64,000 nucleotides of DNA from Mantis religiosa (GCA_030765055.1 CM060953.1:194530482-194594481); one strand, 5' to 3'. Numbered from the stretch's first letter, positions 1 to 13,210 are shown. The notes: generated by a model not told the origin, from the sequence alone. Program-made: numbers and translations.

Positions 1-1438
1 GGAATTATGATTTTAACAAAACCAGTATCTGCAGTACAGAGTGATTTATATAGAATTGACACATTTCTTTAATTATTCTGTTGGAAATTCATTAAATGAC
101 CCAATCTTAGCACCAAATTAAGGAGTTTTGATTCCTTGTCACTAGATGCGCAGATGTTTGTTTTATTCCTAATTGCTATTGTTGGCAATTGTTTTCGACA
201 TTTTGTTCTAGTCAACATGCAGTACACATTAAATCAACAACTCTTCCTTGTGAAGCAATACTGGATTACGAATTTATTTACAGCATATCAGAGAGAATTT
301 GGAAACACAATACTCTAACTGGTAAATAAACTGGAAACAACTGGAGAGTAAAAACGGCAACCACATGGCATTGCAGAATATCAAAGAAAATATAGTGCAC
401 GTGGAATGATGATTATAATAGAACCAATATCTACATTTGTATATAAGCAATGCCCGAGGGATAGTTTGTCCAGTTTCTTAACATCGCTTCCCCATCCTAT
501 GGTCTCTCGACATTTTAAATTAGGGTAGCCTCTTCCCTGTCCCTGGCAGTTTTACTACACTGTTGTCCAATGCTCTTAGCCCAAGTTTCAGAATTCATAA
601 ATATAATGAAGTATTTTAAAGTATAACATTACACATAATAATACGTACAATTTAATAAAATTAACTTTAAATATTCCTGTACTGCTATTACATACAAAAA
701 TAATTATCCGTTATAAAAGCCTACACAGCCATCCAATCATCCAAAACGTAAAGTCAAGTCAAGTCGAATACTGACAGTCTGTTAACAGCCAGAAGGTTTT
801 TGCTGCATACCCACTCAGGTTTTGGGTCTGACCGCAGGTTGATAATTTTGATGGTTACAGGATGAGGTGGGATTATTATAATGAGGAAATTTTAATGAGG
901 TAGCTTTTTGCTCCTCTTTATTTTGTACAGGATTCCAAACCGCTTTTTTGTTTACACACTGGTGTTTTATTTTGATATAAAGTGGGGTAAATTTTGTAGC
1001 CAAACAGCTCATTTGGAGATTTTTGAAATTCACCTTATGCTGCTGTATGGATTAACTCCTTTGTTACCTCTGGTGCCCGCATGCAATACGGGGTACCCGG
1101 TAAAACCTGCAGCGGCGTCTCGTAGCATCGTAATCTCCTAGAGACCGAACCAGGGTGCCTCTGTCAGCTGGAATTTGAGCGTAGGAAAAAAAAAAAAAAA
1201 AAAAAAAACTTAAAGCCAACCAGACTCGAATATTTATACCTCCACGCAACAATTTTGTTCGACTCACCTCTAATACATTTCGTTTTCGTAGCACCATGCT
1301 CAAATCCCATTGTACTTTTGCTATACGGGAACACACAATCACTTACAACCGTCTTCTTATGTATCATGTCCGTTAATTGGCAAACAGTGGGAGATTCACC
1401 TTTCGGGTAATATTCGTACACAGTCCCACGCAATAAAT
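1..1438. other. Stretch with no recognised gene
   Basis: No exon or transposon protein was recognised. A run of about 26 A at 1184-1209 follows a GC-richer 110 bp and could be the tail of an old plus-strand retroposon. The short open frames have no domain I recognise. Confidence 0.4.
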
Positions 1439-2779
1439 GATTGAAGCAGTGGCGGCTGGTGGGTTAAATTATTGGTGGTGCACAAATGAAAAATAAAATA
1501 CAGAGTAGTAATGACTCACCTATTTATACAGATTCTCTGCTCTACTCTCCTTAGACCTGGCGAATCTATCGATAACTTTTGCGTTGTAGTTGCTGATCTT
1601 CATAACAAAATCTCTCCCAATTGAAAGCATTGCTAATGCTGACAATCGGTCCTGTGACATTGTGTTCCTAAGGAAAGTTTTTATTCTTTTTGAAGTTGAG
1701 AAACAGCATTCCGCTTCAGCGGTAGACATTGGCATAGTTAACAGTACTCGGAGGAGTTTGACATATTCGGTGAATGTAGCACATAAATTGTTTTCCTTAT
1801 TGAAGTCCATCAAGCACAAAGCGCCGGACATTCCACGAAATTCCTCTCGACTGTAAATTACAGTCAGTTCTCTACGAATTTTTGTTCCAATGATAAAAGG
1901 ATAGAACCTTATTGTTTCTCTAAGGGAATCCTCTGGAAATGTCTTAGAAATTTTCTTGATGAAACAAAGTTGAGGCTACCAGATGCCCCGTGAAGCTAAA
2001 TCTGTCCTTTGCTTCTCTAAGAATGTCACATACCTCAAGAGCTTCTCTTCTTTTCACATCATGATCTTCTATTCTTCTCCTCTTAATTGCAGTTTCTTCG
2101 TGTTCCTCGATATCCACGCTATTTCTTACCTTTTGCACTTCCCTTTCAAATGCGTTTAGCTGGGCGATGGCAAACGTTGCATTGCAGTCTCGTTTCTGCA
2201 GCTGATTGTACAAAATGTCCACATGTGGCATGATCTTGTAGAACAAAGACAGCCAGAATACAAAATTATAATCTTTCAAAGTGGCCATAAACCCAGAAGC
2301 CTGAACAAGTGTGGCGTTGTTGTTTAAGAAAGCTCTCTTCTGAATAACCTCCATGCATTTAATTAAATTCTCCCTGTGTTCGAAAAGCAGAGCACACAGA
2401 AGCTAAGCCTGAAGGTCACGCTATAGCTGTTGCTAAGAGTAGGAGGAGCTAGGTTTATAAACCTCCATTTAAGCAATGTATAAGACGCCACTCCCATCTC
2501 TTCACCTTCCCGCAAACCCCTCAGAGAGCCTACATTTGGGCGAAATCTTAGGTTAACACTTCGCTGCAAACTTGGCGGCTCCTACAGCTAATCACTGTTT
2601 ATTTCGACTTCTGTGGTCATGGGCAGCTACAGACAATAAGCGTAATTGAAACATGTTTGTATATAAAACAATGCAAACAAGTACAGCTTTAATGTGCAAA
2701 ATGCACCTGTTGTATATTCAGAATCAGTGGGTGTAGCGCAAACCTGCAACCTTATGGAGGAACCGCCCCTGGATTGAAG
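1439..2779 (-). mobile_element. Non-autonomous hAT transposon, copy 1
   Basis: Element body 1447-2771 (1325 bp). It begins CAGTGGCGGCTGG and ends with the complement of CAGGGGCGGTTCC, which are hAT-like terminal inverted repeats. It is flanked by a perfect 8-bp target duplication GATTGAAG (1439-1446 and 2772-2779), the size hAT elements make. A second, very similar copy lies at 35570-36876 in the opposite orientation. The minus strand holds two transposase segments in different frames, so this copy cannot make a full transposase. Confidence 0.93.
1520..2354 (-). pseudogene. hAT transposase fragment (ZMYM1-like), frameshifted
   Basis: Two minus-strand open segments belong to one broken frame. 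The first (2354-1944, 136 codons) contains FWLSLFYKIMPHVDILYNQL, typical of the RNase H-fold region of ZMYM1-like hAT transposases. The second (1831-1520, 103 codons) contains MPMSTAEAECCFS, the hAT C-terminal dimerisation signature. Between them the reading shifts by one base just after HQENF, and coding-like sequence (FPEDSLRETIRFYPFI) continues in the new frame. The BED/TTF finger and the first catalytic part are missing. Copy 2 shares the same frame break. Confidence 0.85.
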
Positions 2780-3439
2780 TCGTCAATCTTGTCAAATGAA
2801 AACTTAGTTTTATTTAATTTCTTTTTATTTGGAGTGCTGTAACTAGCGATGTCAACTGATGCAATTTTTCGACGGTGGTACAACCCCCCCCCCCTCCATT
2901 TTTAATTACAGTTGTCAGAAAGTTTCTAAAATTCACTAACATATCTGCGCTCTGTTTCCTGATCTTGCTTCTCCTCCCTATAACGTCTCTTTTCTTGGTT
3001 GGAGTCCTAGCTGACGATTGTACTAACAGATTATCATCAGCTTCGTTAAGTTCAGAATTTATTAAGTCACCATTCGCATTACCTTCGTTAATTTCCTCGT
3101 TCTCTTTATGAGCACTCTCACTATTCAGCCACGGTCTAGAGTAACATCTTATTTAGGTTACTAGCAACACAGAACTGGTGTACTAGTGTATTTTGCAACA
3201 GTGCAATCCTGTCCAAGAAATCCACAAAACGCTTAGTGCTATTGTACTCACTAATGATTTGTACCGGGGGTGTGTGGAGTGGAATGGGTAAGCAAAGGGT
3301 CATCTATTGGAAATAAGTTTGTAAAGAAATTGAACAAACTGTAAAGTCTGTTAAGTTAACGCGTGTGCAGTTCGGCCGCCTCCTTTGACGAACCCTTATA
3401 ATCGTTTTACAACACAGACCCTCCTTCTCCCAGTCCTTT
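2780..3439. other. Stretch with no recognised gene
   Basis: A C-rich run sits at 2885-2894. No exon or transposon border was recognised. Confidence 0.35.
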
Positions 3440-3860
3440 CTACAAGGTTGCCACCTTTCTCGATAAGTCATGGGTATCATACGAGATTTCGTCTAAATAA
3501 ATTATCTTACGTCCATTACTGCGAAACTTCCTAAGTTCTGAGATATACATACATATGACCAAGCTACAATTCTACTGGATTCCATAATAACCCTTATCTT
3601 ATTCAAAGTACGGTACTTGAAACCCAGCTCCTTTAGGAGACCGCGCAAAGTACAGTGCCCAAAAGGAAAATCGCAAATTTCTTGCAAATGTACAACCAAT
3701 TCGTCTAAGGTGGGCGCTCTCCCTTTTGCATAGAATCTATAAATTTCTCGGCGAATTATATCTCATGTGAAATTATCGAAACTTTAGAGAAACGTTTTAT
3801 TTTGTTTTCACACTTGATCGGCGTCTTTGGTATTCCTTTCGTCACAATATTTCTTACTGT
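3440..3860 (-). pseudogene. Tc1/IS630-like DDE transposase fossil A
   Basis: Minus-strand reading gives an HTH-like piece TVRNIVTKGIPKTPIKCENK (about 3860-3800), then PTLDELVVHLQEICDFPFG and GLLKELGFKYRTLNK (about 3720-3600), then NGRKIIYLDE (about 3510-3480). The order and motifs match a DDE_3-type transposase family common in insects, in which YLDET carries the first catalytic aspartate. Frame breaks separate the pieces and the rest of the catalytic domain was not found here. It is one of at least five fossils of this superfamily in the window (also 5697-5815, 11850-13000, 20544-21694, 49497-51095). Confidence 0.72.
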
Positions 3861-4627
3861 ATTTGTGTGAATACCCAGAATTTATCATCAGGTTCATTGC
3901 ACGACCCCTTACCAAGATTATTTGTCAGCACATATTTATATGTGTTCAAAACAAGCGCTTGAAGTTGCTTAGAAACAGTTCCCGTTATAACTTTGTTTTT
4001 TGAGGCTTTTCCAGTAACATAACTCGGCCCAGTTATTCACACTGTTATCATCACTTTGATTATTTTTACTTGACTGAAAGTTATCTACTACTTCATTTAC
4101 ATTTATCACTGCGTTTCCCTCCCACGGTCTCCACATCGTAACACCCAACGAATTTCTGCACGTAATGAAACAGATCAACTGGTAGTTGGAACTTTGACAA
4201 CTGAGACTCCACGTGGAGTAGACATGCGACTGTCACTTCGAGAAAATCAGGGTTGCTATTGGTCCTCAACGACAGTGTTCCATTTCTGAAGTGTGGAGAT
4301 AGATTTATGACGGTCATTAGTGGGCGGTAGGGTCCGTTTCCTTTGTGAGGCAACTGCATTCGCGTTGACTAAACAGACTATCTCTCCTAGTTCTGTAGTA
4401 AAACGCCCGCTATATCAAGGGCACCGAGAGTTCACAGTTCGAACATCAGTTTGGAGTAAAAAATTTTATCCCAATATTTTTAGTTTGTTAGACGTTGTAA
4501 CAAACCAATTTACAAATGTTCTCTTACGGCTAAGTTATTACTACATGACATTAAAAGACACGTGAGAACAGGTATAACACGTGTAAAGATAGTTTTTATA
4601 GAACCACCATCTACGTTCTAGTATCTG
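3861..4627. other. Stretch with no recognised gene
   Basis: Short overlapping open frames only. Nothing was recognised. Confidence 0.3.
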
Positions 4628-4698
4628 TTGTCGTAGCTCAGAGGTAAAATGCACAATGTGTAAATCGGGCAGAGAGATCACGATTTGAATCCAGCACT
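4628..4698 (+). repeat. tRNA-like SINE head or tRNA pseudogene
   Basis: The sequence has an A-box-like TAGCTCAGAGGTAAAATG and a B-box-like GATTTGAATCC at tRNA spacing. The acceptor ends do not pair well, so a working tRNA is unlikely. Confidence 0.5.
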
Positions 4699-5371
4699 CA
4701 CTTATACGCTCTATTCCAACTTTTTCATCTTGTATTTCTTACGCACGTTAAAGTGCTTTTGGAAGATATCTATGCACTGCAATGGAATCTTCCATTAAGG
4801 CTTTATCACAGTAAGGCAGCATACTATATCCACGGGGTCGTGTGGAGCTGACACCAGCTTCACATACATACTCTTCCTGTTCTGGGAACCAAGCACGAAG
4901 GGATGGCACCTATTTTCGATGTAGAGACTATACTCGTCATTCTCCCTGGCACTTGAATGCACTCGAGTAGACCTGATGCTGTCATATAGGCCCAGAAATT
5001 TGCGAAATTCATCCCGAACGTTCTGGGCGAACAACGTGATGAGGCTCGTATCTAGTTCCTTGTGGTAAGGACTCTTGCTGGTCAGATCGAAATACCCTGT
5101 CGTCACTCCTTACCAATATCGACCTTTCTGTGGAGTGAGTGTGTAGTGTTGGGCTCATTTGAACAACATCATCCCCCGATATAACTTAACAGTGGAGGTC
5201 ATAAAACACACAGACACACAACTAAGAGCCACTGTACCAACACTTGCTGGTTCAAAATCACATACTACTGATACAGGTACCCGGGAAAGCCACAAGGGTC
5301 AGGGTAGACCAGAGGAAGACAGCTTCGAGAGTTCTGGCGTATTTCAGCTGGGAGCGAGGCCTACAGTCGTG
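4699..5371. other. Stretch with no recognised gene
   Basis: The minus strand is open for 103 codons at 5106-4795, but no family was recognised and no splice context supports an exon. Confidence 0.3.
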
Positions 5372-5416
5372 TGACGTCAGGCAAAAGCCGTGCACTACCA
5401 AGTTGCCTATATAAAT
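5372..5416 (+). promoter_or_regulatory. Promoter-like CRE plus TATA box
   Basis: A palindromic CRE (TGACGTCA, 5372-5379) lies about 30 bp before TATATAAAT (5408-5416). No coding region was recognised downstream. It could be an LTR promoter or chance. Confidence 0.3.
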
Positions 5417-5564
5417 GGCGCTGTGAGTACAGAATCTGAGGGTTTAGTCAGCTGTAGCACACTCGATGACAACAATGTAGCTGCCACGTACGAAATGGAA
5501 CTGTTAAATTTACAATGTGACGATTTATTGAAGAACAAATATACAGTTCACGCAAGATAAGTTG

Positions 5565-5690
5565 AGCGCTGGATATACGGTGTGGTGCGGGCAGAGGGGA
5601 AGAAGCGAGAGCTAGGGCTCTTTTGTTTCTGCAGTGTAGTCAACCTTGAAAAACAAAATAACGTGTAAGATAAGCTAAGATATCACAAGT
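5565..5690. repeat. Dispersed repeat, also present at 63776-63915
   Basis: The two ends of the window share this block, including GGGGAAGAAG, TTTCTGCAGTGTAGTCAACC and GATAAGC. Here it abuts a Tc1-like transposase fragment (5697-5815), so it is probably the 3' untranslated end of that element. Confidence 0.6.
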
Positions 5691-5696
5691 AACGTT

Positions 5697-5815
5697 GCAT
5701 CCTCTGAAAACATTCCTTAGTTTTGTCCACGCCAGCTCAATTGCATTCAGATCACAGTTATACGGAGTTAGACGAATAATAATGTGTCCCCTTTCGAGAG
5801 TCATAACATCCACAA
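5697..5815 (-). pseudogene. Tc1/IS630-like DDE transposase fossil B, C-terminal part
   Basis: Minus-strand reading gives RGHIIIRLTPYNCDLNAIEL followed by AWTKLRNVFR. This is the block carrying the last catalytic acidic residue (the E of N-x-IE). It compares directly with RLPPYHCHFNAIELIW in the element at 49497-51095. Only this segment was recognised. Confidence 0.72.
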
Positions 5816-5839
5816 ATGTTCATACAAATATAAATCATT

Positions 5840-6305
5840 TTCAAGTAAATGCTGACGTACCACACTCGTAACAAGGATAAACTAGCAATTCGAGCGCACC
5901 AAACGAGCCTTTATGAAGGAAGCTTTAACTACAAAGTGATAATGTTATATAATAAACTTCCAAATTCATTTAAACAAGCTGCATCATTAAAACACTTTAA
6001 GAATAAGGTTAAGACATTTTTGCATACACACTGTTTTTATACGGTTAATGAATTTTTAGAACTATAACCATGTAAATGAGCACTGGGAGCATAGTACATT
6101 CACAAATCTGTAATATTTATATTATGACATTTCTTGTAGTAAATTAGTCTATGCAAATACCACATGAAACCATAGAAAAGCTGCTTACTGTGTATATTGT
6201 ATGTAATCAATTTGACTTTATGTATATACTGTATTTATACATTTTGACGTGTCTCATAACATGTATATGTTGCCAAGGACGAACTAAAATTCTAATTCTA
6301 ACATA
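5840..6305 (+). mobile_element. 3' end of a non-LTR retrotransposon (LINE)
   Basis: Plus-strand reading contains MLYNKLPNSFKQ and KTFLHTHCFYTVNEFLEL followed by a stop at 6065. This resembles the extreme C-terminus of the LINE at 58462-60829 (KSFLINQCFYSTQEFFEY). A short 3' UTR follows, ending near an AACTAAAATTCTAATTCTAA tail. The copy is heavily 5'-truncated. Confidence 0.72.
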
Positions 6306-7105
6306 CGATTGTTGTAAACTGGTTAGCTAATTAACCTCGAAATTGATCAAAATGAAATATGGCGGACATGATAAAGCTTAGCATATTAGCCACTAGATGT
6401 CAGTGTATAGCGCATTTCAATTGTCAAAGTTGTCATCTATGTTTAAGGAGTTAAACGAAACTTACCGAATGAGGACTTGAGACCCGATCGCTGTTTTTAT
6501 CGCGCAAGAAAGACTTGACTGATGTTTACAAGAATGTCTGCCAAACCAGATTTCCGAGGTTGTATTCACTGCGGCACGGATAATGTGCATATTTGGCTCG
6601 ACATATGTGTGCGAGCATTTTTTTTTTTTCTGTTATGAAATTAGCTAAGTACAAACCCCGAAGTACCTTGTCGTATCACAATCTAACATGCAGCCTTCGA
6701 TTACAGACTTCCCAGACATTACGTCCTGATATTGATAAACTAGTTAAAGAAAAACGAAACAGAACACTGTCGTAAAATGTCCATGTAATTTTGTTCTGAA
6801 TGGGTCTCCTCTAATTTGCATAGAAAATTACTTTATGTTTTACTTTATTTACTTTATAACATGCCTGACCTTCAGATAAACTACGAGTTGAAATTGTATA
6901 TATTTTCTCATAGCACGGAGCCAAAATGTAATTGTTTATAAACTGTGAGCAATAGTGTAATTAAAGCAGTCAGCATTAATATTACAACACGCAAAATGTA
7001 AGTTGTACATATTATTAATACGCGATACATTTCCTGTCTTTTCTACGCTATCGGAACCCCAACACAAACTATTTCCTTCCTCTTGGACAGCAGAAATCAG
7101 CGCGA
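6306..7105. other. Stretch with no recognised gene
   Basis: Mostly AT-rich. Nothing was recognised. Confidence 0.3.
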
Positions 7106-7254
7106 TGACGTCATACGTTAACCTGCCTTTCGTTCGGGGGCATATTTCGCGGTTAGAGCTGACAGGAGTTGACGTAACACCGCCACTCAGGGCAGACCAT
7201 TCCCTGCCTTCCCGCGCAAAACACTGTCACTGCTGACTGAGGGGCGTGACGTCA
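7106..7254. promoter_or_regulatory. Two CRE palindromes upstream of the THAP pseudogene
   Basis: Perfect TGACGTCA palindromes lie at 7106-7113 and 7247-7254 in GC-richer sequence 180-330 bp before the THAP start codon. This resembles a TATA-less promoter, but activity is inference. Confidence 0.4.
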
Positions 7255-7436
7255 CTGAGAATACAACGCAAGAGCCCTTACACGTAAATGTGCGTAATGC
7301 AATATTATGATTGCACATTGTAAGATAAGATAAGGTGCTGATGCATGCAAATTCCAGAATCCTTCTGATGAAATAAACGAGATGCAGTTGCTTATGAGCA
7401 ATTGTAGTTATTGGCTGTGTTTTTTGTCGTAACATT

Positions 7437-8275
<839 letters not shown>

Positions 8276-8822
8276 GTAATAACTTCCAAATTTCCCGAAA
8301 TTCATCACAAAGTGATCTCTCTTAACAAGAACCTTCATTAGAATTAGGCACTTAAACAAAAGAGCGAAGGCAGAAATGATCAGGAAACTTGCAGTAAAGA
8401 AAAATCTTCAATGGATTGCTTCGTCATTTTCTTGAGCTACAGTGAGTAAGTACATATGAATAGTAACATGTTTTAAACTCTTAATATGAAATGCTAGAAG
8501 GAACCTTCATTATAATACACAAGTGGATGTTTATTTATTCTGATTTTACACGTAGCAGAACTTAAATAACACATACTCAGGGGCAAGTGTTTAACTTTCG
8601 CGGTTGAACTGTATTCTCAGTGAAGTCATGCGCGTTAGCCAATGGTAGCGCGACTCTCCGGAATGGCCTACCTGAGAACTCTAAGTTACTTTGATCGCCA
8701 CTACCTGTCTTCCACTGGGGTGGACGGTTGAAAGGAAACGAACCCGGAACCACCCTAATAGCCTTGCACGGTCAGCAGGGAGTTTATTATAGTTGGAATC
8801 GGATCAATAAATAAGACATTAG

Positions 8823-9076
8823 GCCCGCCTCGGTAGCGTAGATGGTAGCGTGTCTGCCTCACGTTCAAGAGGCCCCGAGTTCGAATCTCGGTCAGGGTGA
8901 GTTACTGGATAAGGTTTTTCCGGGGTTTTCCCTTATCCTTCAAGACAAATGTCAGATAGCTTTAAGCTCCAAGGACCCCAGATTGATTTGGGCATCATTT
9001 CACCCATTTCATTCATGGTCCGATATGACTTAACGTCGGAGGACGTAAATTACAAAAAAAAAAAAAAAAAAAAAAA
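8823..9076 (+). repeat. tRNA-derived SINE family 1, full-length copy
   Basis: It starts GCCCGCCTCGGTAGCGTAGA, with A-box TAGCGTAGATGG and B-box GAGTTCGAATCTC. A body containing CTTATCCT and the CCGATATGACTTAACG block follows, then GAGGACGTAAATTAC and a poly-A tail. ACATTAG occurs just before the 5' end and again about 40 bp past the tail, a possible target duplication. Confidence 0.9.
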
Positions 9077-9719
9077 CCAAAGAAATAACTAAATAAATAA
9101 AATAACACATTAGAATTGAAAGCACTCTTTAATTGCAGGATGCTACCTATCAGAAAAAGATCTAGCTTGGTAGCAACTTATCTGTGATGTTTTGTACAGC
9201 CGACAAGTGTTACCCAATCACTTTTGAAGCTGTGACAAAATCGCAAACGGTGTTGATGAAAGTTAACAGCCGACCTCAAAAATGACCTTGTACGCACTTA
9301 CCTAGTATTCTACGGCTTCTTGACATAGTTTTACGATGCGTGTGTGGCAGTCAGTAACCCTTATTTGTCAACAACGTCGTACACGCAAACGCTCGGCCCA
9401 GTGCTTGTTCAACTCAAGTGGAAATGTACTTCGGCTGGAGAACCCACAGCAGGAAAAGAAGAAAGGAATCCAGCAAGGACACTTCTGGTACGTGTACGAG
9501 ACCGAGTAATGGACAAAATGTCTAATTTATGTAGAAATAATCACGTTGTGAGGCCAATCTCGAGGTTCAGATTAGCCAGTAGTATGATATTTGATATTTA
9601 TTTGTACAGTTTCACTACAATTACTTTAACATCGTACATGCACTTATTATACAACCTATAGAAATACATGAAATTATTGACCCTAAGATTTACTCACTGA
9701 CTAAGGTCCCCTAGCCATA
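9077..9719. other. Stretch with no recognised gene
   Basis: The plus strand is open for 105 codons at 9344-9661, but no domain was recognised. Confidence 0.3.
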
Positions 9720-10021
9720 AGCCTTTGGTTTTCCTGAGCAGTTTGTTGTAAATTCTTCTTGACCTTCGCTTGTTTTATTCTAATCCACTTTTCTCTTAAC
9801 TTATATAAGATTTCTCATATACATTTATTTTTCTTCTCGCTCATCCCCGTTAACATTTTTCTCAATTTGTTAACATTCTATCAGGTAATGAACAGTGCTC
9901 TCTTCATCTCCACAAAATTCACATATCCCTCCCTCATTACTTCTCAACCCTTTTAGATATATTGTTCCTACTCTCATCCATGCTATGCCTTCTCTTTCAG
10001 TTTTGTCACATTGATCTATAG

Positions 10022-11296
10022 TGTCGCGAACCCGTTATCTACAACAGCGCACCTTGTGTACACAAAGAGCCGGCGAATAAAGATAACAGTCTGCAGTATC
10101 TTGCTGCTAATTATCTCAACGCGGATTTTCCAGCTGTACGACGATTGCCCTTACTCTTACTGGGTTTTCGGTATCTATACCACGCTTTTCCCTTAATTTT
10201 GAAAAGTCCCTCTCTTCCGGGGTTTCAATATCCGTATGACTTACACTTCCTGAATATTTCGGTGCATTATCTTCCTGATTACATCATCCGGAGCCCTGAC
10301 GTGAACGTCGCCCTCTCTCATTTCTTGCAGGTTACATGGCCAGATTTCACCACGATTTACACCGACGGTTCTAAATCTGCTGATGGAGTAGGTTATGCAT
10401 ACGTCTGTCCTTCTACTAATGCCCTGGCTCGATACCGCCTACCTATGGAGGCTTCCAACTACACTGCGGAGGTTCTGGCCATTCGTGACGCTTTGCAATA
10501 TGGGATTTCTCAGGGCTTCCCCAAACTGCTGATCATAACCGATGCGCAGAGTGTGCTGCAGAGACTCCCATCTTCCCTCTGGACGATAGATATGCACTGT
10601 TATCTTTACGAGATACTGACGTTGGTGAACAACGCTACCATAGCCGGACATCAAATTCAATTCCTTTGGATCAGAGGGCATGTCGGAATTCGATACAATG
10701 AAGTCGCCGATCGCCTGGCAAAAGAGGGACTCACCCAAGGCACCTTCCAAGGCATCCAACTGCCCTACACGGATTTCTTCCCGGTCCTTCATCGTGACGC
10801 CTATTGTCGCTGGAATGACGCCTGGATTCGTTCGCAGTCCATCAAAGGCAAACACTACGCCGCCGTTGAGACGCATCTATCCACGATCCCTTGGTTCTCC
10901 AGCTTCAGGATTGCACGTCGACATCTCACCTCCATCATTAGAATGCGACTTGGACATGGATGTTACCCTGCGCATCTACACCGACTACGTCTCATCGATT
11001 CCCCTGTATGTCCTGATGACCCAGGCGAAACCGCTGACCTCAATCACCTCCTGTTCAGTTGCTCTCGCTACCGAGCCCACCGTTCTTCCTTCCTCCGCCG
11101 CCTACTTCAACAGTCTGTTCCTTTTCCCGCTAGCGTCAACACCATATTACGGTTATGCCACAAACCTGTATACCAAATACTTCTGCAATTTCTTAAAAAA
11201 AGTGATCTACAGATCTAGTCTCCTCCCATCCTCTTAATTTTCCTTACACTTTTCTTATTTTTCCCTTCGATGGCCATATGGGATTTTACCGAAGGC

Positions 11297-11350
<54 letters not shown>

Positions 11351-11708
11351 AGTCGGATTGTGTATCACTGAGATAAAAGGCATGCCAAAACAGATAAAGC
11401 TAGAACATTCTGGTAACATCTTGATTGTTGGAGAGCGTTCGGTTTCTTGATTGTACTGGAACAGTCTGGAATTATCAGTGAGGTATTTAAAGAAGCGAAG
11501 ACCCGCCAAGAGTCAGTCGCGGGAGTCGTAAGGAGTAAACAGCTGTGTTGTGTTTGTGTTTGTTATTGTCATCGACTTTGGTAGATTGTGTTGTGTATGT
11601 GACGTAATGTTGTTACGTGAGAATCGAACAGTATATTTATACGAAAATAAAGAACATTTAGAATATCTGCAACTCGCACTTTTAATTCTGCGAACCCACA
11701 AAGTCACA
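10022..11708 (+). mobile_element. Solo LTR, interrupted by a nested LINE
   Basis: It begins TGTCGCGAACCCG and ends CCACAAAGTCACA, the same termini as the LTR at 43664-44476. The 3' half has TATTTAAAG (about 11484), a poly-A signal AAATAAAGAACATTT and TTTTAATTCTGCGAACCCAC. The flanks ATAG/ATAT could be a decayed 4-bp target duplication. No gag or pol sequence was found. LTR sequence resumes after the nested LINE near 11350. Confidence 0.75.
10092..11349 (+). mobile_element. 5'-truncated LINE with RNase H domain
   Basis: The open frame runs to 11218. It encodes an RNase HI domain with its acidic residues: YTDGSKSADG, the E in YTAEVLAI, the D in ITDAQSV, and NEVADRLAKEG with its D. A C-terminal zinc-like motif CPDD...DLNHLLFSC follows. 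LINEs of the I group carry such an RNase H domain after reverse transcriptase. The reverse transcriptase itself is absent, so the copy is truncated. It ends in about 52 A (11298-11349). AACAGTC occurs before (10085-10091) and just after the tail, a possible target duplication. Since the frame is intact over more than 300 codons, the insertion is probably fairly young. Confidence 0.88.
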
Positions 11709-11849
11709 ATATATTTTCCCTATCCCATTCTGTCTTTAATTGCTTATAAAATTTCAAAGATTTCTTTTCTTCTATACTTTCCCATATCTCCTCCTATCTA
11801 AATCTTGTACTCTAATCACTGTTTCATATAACCTCGCTCCGCTGACATG

Positions 11850-13000
11850 TATCACTCCGCGTGCAACTACATTCCCCCTCATCCTAATTGGCTAATGCTT
11901 TCGCGCCATAGGCCATAGGCGGTGCCTTCCAGTCACATTTAAACCTGCAGTAAACGTCATAATAATTGCCAGGAAGATAAATAAAATCATACAAATTAGA
12001 ATATGAAGGCATGCAAAAATAATGAAGTTTATAATGAAACTGAGTAAGTTGAAACTGAATGAATGAGCAATGAAACTGGAACAAGTTTATAATGAAAGGC
12101 CTTCGGCCTTTTCCACTGGGATTTTTTAAACCAGCACACTTACCTTGCAAAAATGCTTGTCTTTCAGTCTTAAAAGTCGTGTCACGCCATACTTGTCGTG
12201 TGTCCTTCATTTACCCAAGTCTCGTCAAGGTAGTATATTTTGCGATTTGTATCCCGGACAGTGTGATTGTCCTTAAATAACGTCTTTGCCACACAACAAT
12301 ATCGCCCCTGGAGTGGTAAGTTTTCATGTCGCGATGATCCTACGCATCTAACACACTTGTAAGTTCAGAGCACAGCTGTTCGACTTCTCTCACTGACAAA
12401 GACGGATTCTTCTCTGTGAGTGCATTAAACACATGCAACACAATACTTTTTTCGCCGCTTTGTAAAGGTTTTCCTTTGCGATGCTTCAGCGAAAAACTGG
12501 CGGTAGACTCTGCCATTATACATATAATAAGTACACGCGCAATAAACGATCAATAAAATAATTTAGCTCTCGCACTCGACACAACACACCTACGAATGGC
12601 GATATATGGCTAATCCAGTTCAAAACAAGGTCAGTGATAAAAGTCATATAAACAAATATGTCATCACTACCGCTAAATCACGTGATATCGTGTCATGTGC
12701 TTGAGAGTAAAGGAACCTCCTCTTTACTTCGTTTAAGAATTAACATGCACTTCAGATAAATCAACTCTGTTGCGTAATATATTTAATTAAAACAGTTACG
12801 AAAATATAAATTTGACAATTCTCTTCCAACATATAAAGATATATCACCATGTTAAATAACGAACTAACTTTTACCGCCCAACAGTCTGCACCACAGCAGC
12901 AGTCAATGAGATGTGATAAGGTCACGTGACCTTTAAGACATACGGGGCAAACTTATGTGAAACAAGGATTAGTTCTCACTTCCTTCCAAAAACCGCTAAC
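11850..13000 (-). mobile_element. Tc1/IS630-like DDE transposon fossil C
   Basis: The minus strand near 12510-12300 reads MAESTASFSLKHRKGKPLQS and NPSLSVREVEQLCSEL, the N-terminus of this insect transposase family. At 12210-12085 it reads VWRDTTFKTERQAFLQGKCA and GLKNPSGKGRR, the segment after the first catalytic aspartate. The rest is decayed. Element ends could not be fixed, and its limits are inferred from the LINE it interrupts. Confidence 0.7.
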
Positions 13001-13210
13001 ATTTGACTCCTCTACTCTCCATAGATCTTCCATGCCTAATCTTTGATACTATTCTTTCCAATTCCGACCATCAACTGTTTATGTTCTTAATGCTTTTTCT
13101 GTTGCTCCATTCACAGATTCAATAATTCCCCTTTCTGCCCTATAATGCACTTATACCATAATTTCAGTATTCTCTCTATTGCCAATAGTAAATGTTTTGA
13201 AATTTCATGA

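Larger units (their letters stand above)
9720..13210 (-). mobile_element. Antisense LINE copy split by two later insertions
   Basis: Three minus-strand pieces read in order as one LINE ORF2 end. Piece 13210-13008 has GIIESVNGATEKALRT and VDGRNW. Piece 11850-11709 has RLYETVIRVQDLDRRRYGK. Piece 10017-9720 has REGIAWMRVGTIYLKGLRSN and CEFCGDEESTVHYLIEC, the C-x2-C-H-C motif typical of LINE C-termini. All have stops. An LTR (10022-11708) separates the last two pieces and a Tc1-like transposon (about 11850-13000) separates the first two. Confidence 0.7.

Noticed and set aside
4795..5106. 103-codon open frame on the minus strand
   Set aside because: No recognised domain, no splice borders and no second copy in the window, so it is not listed as a gene.
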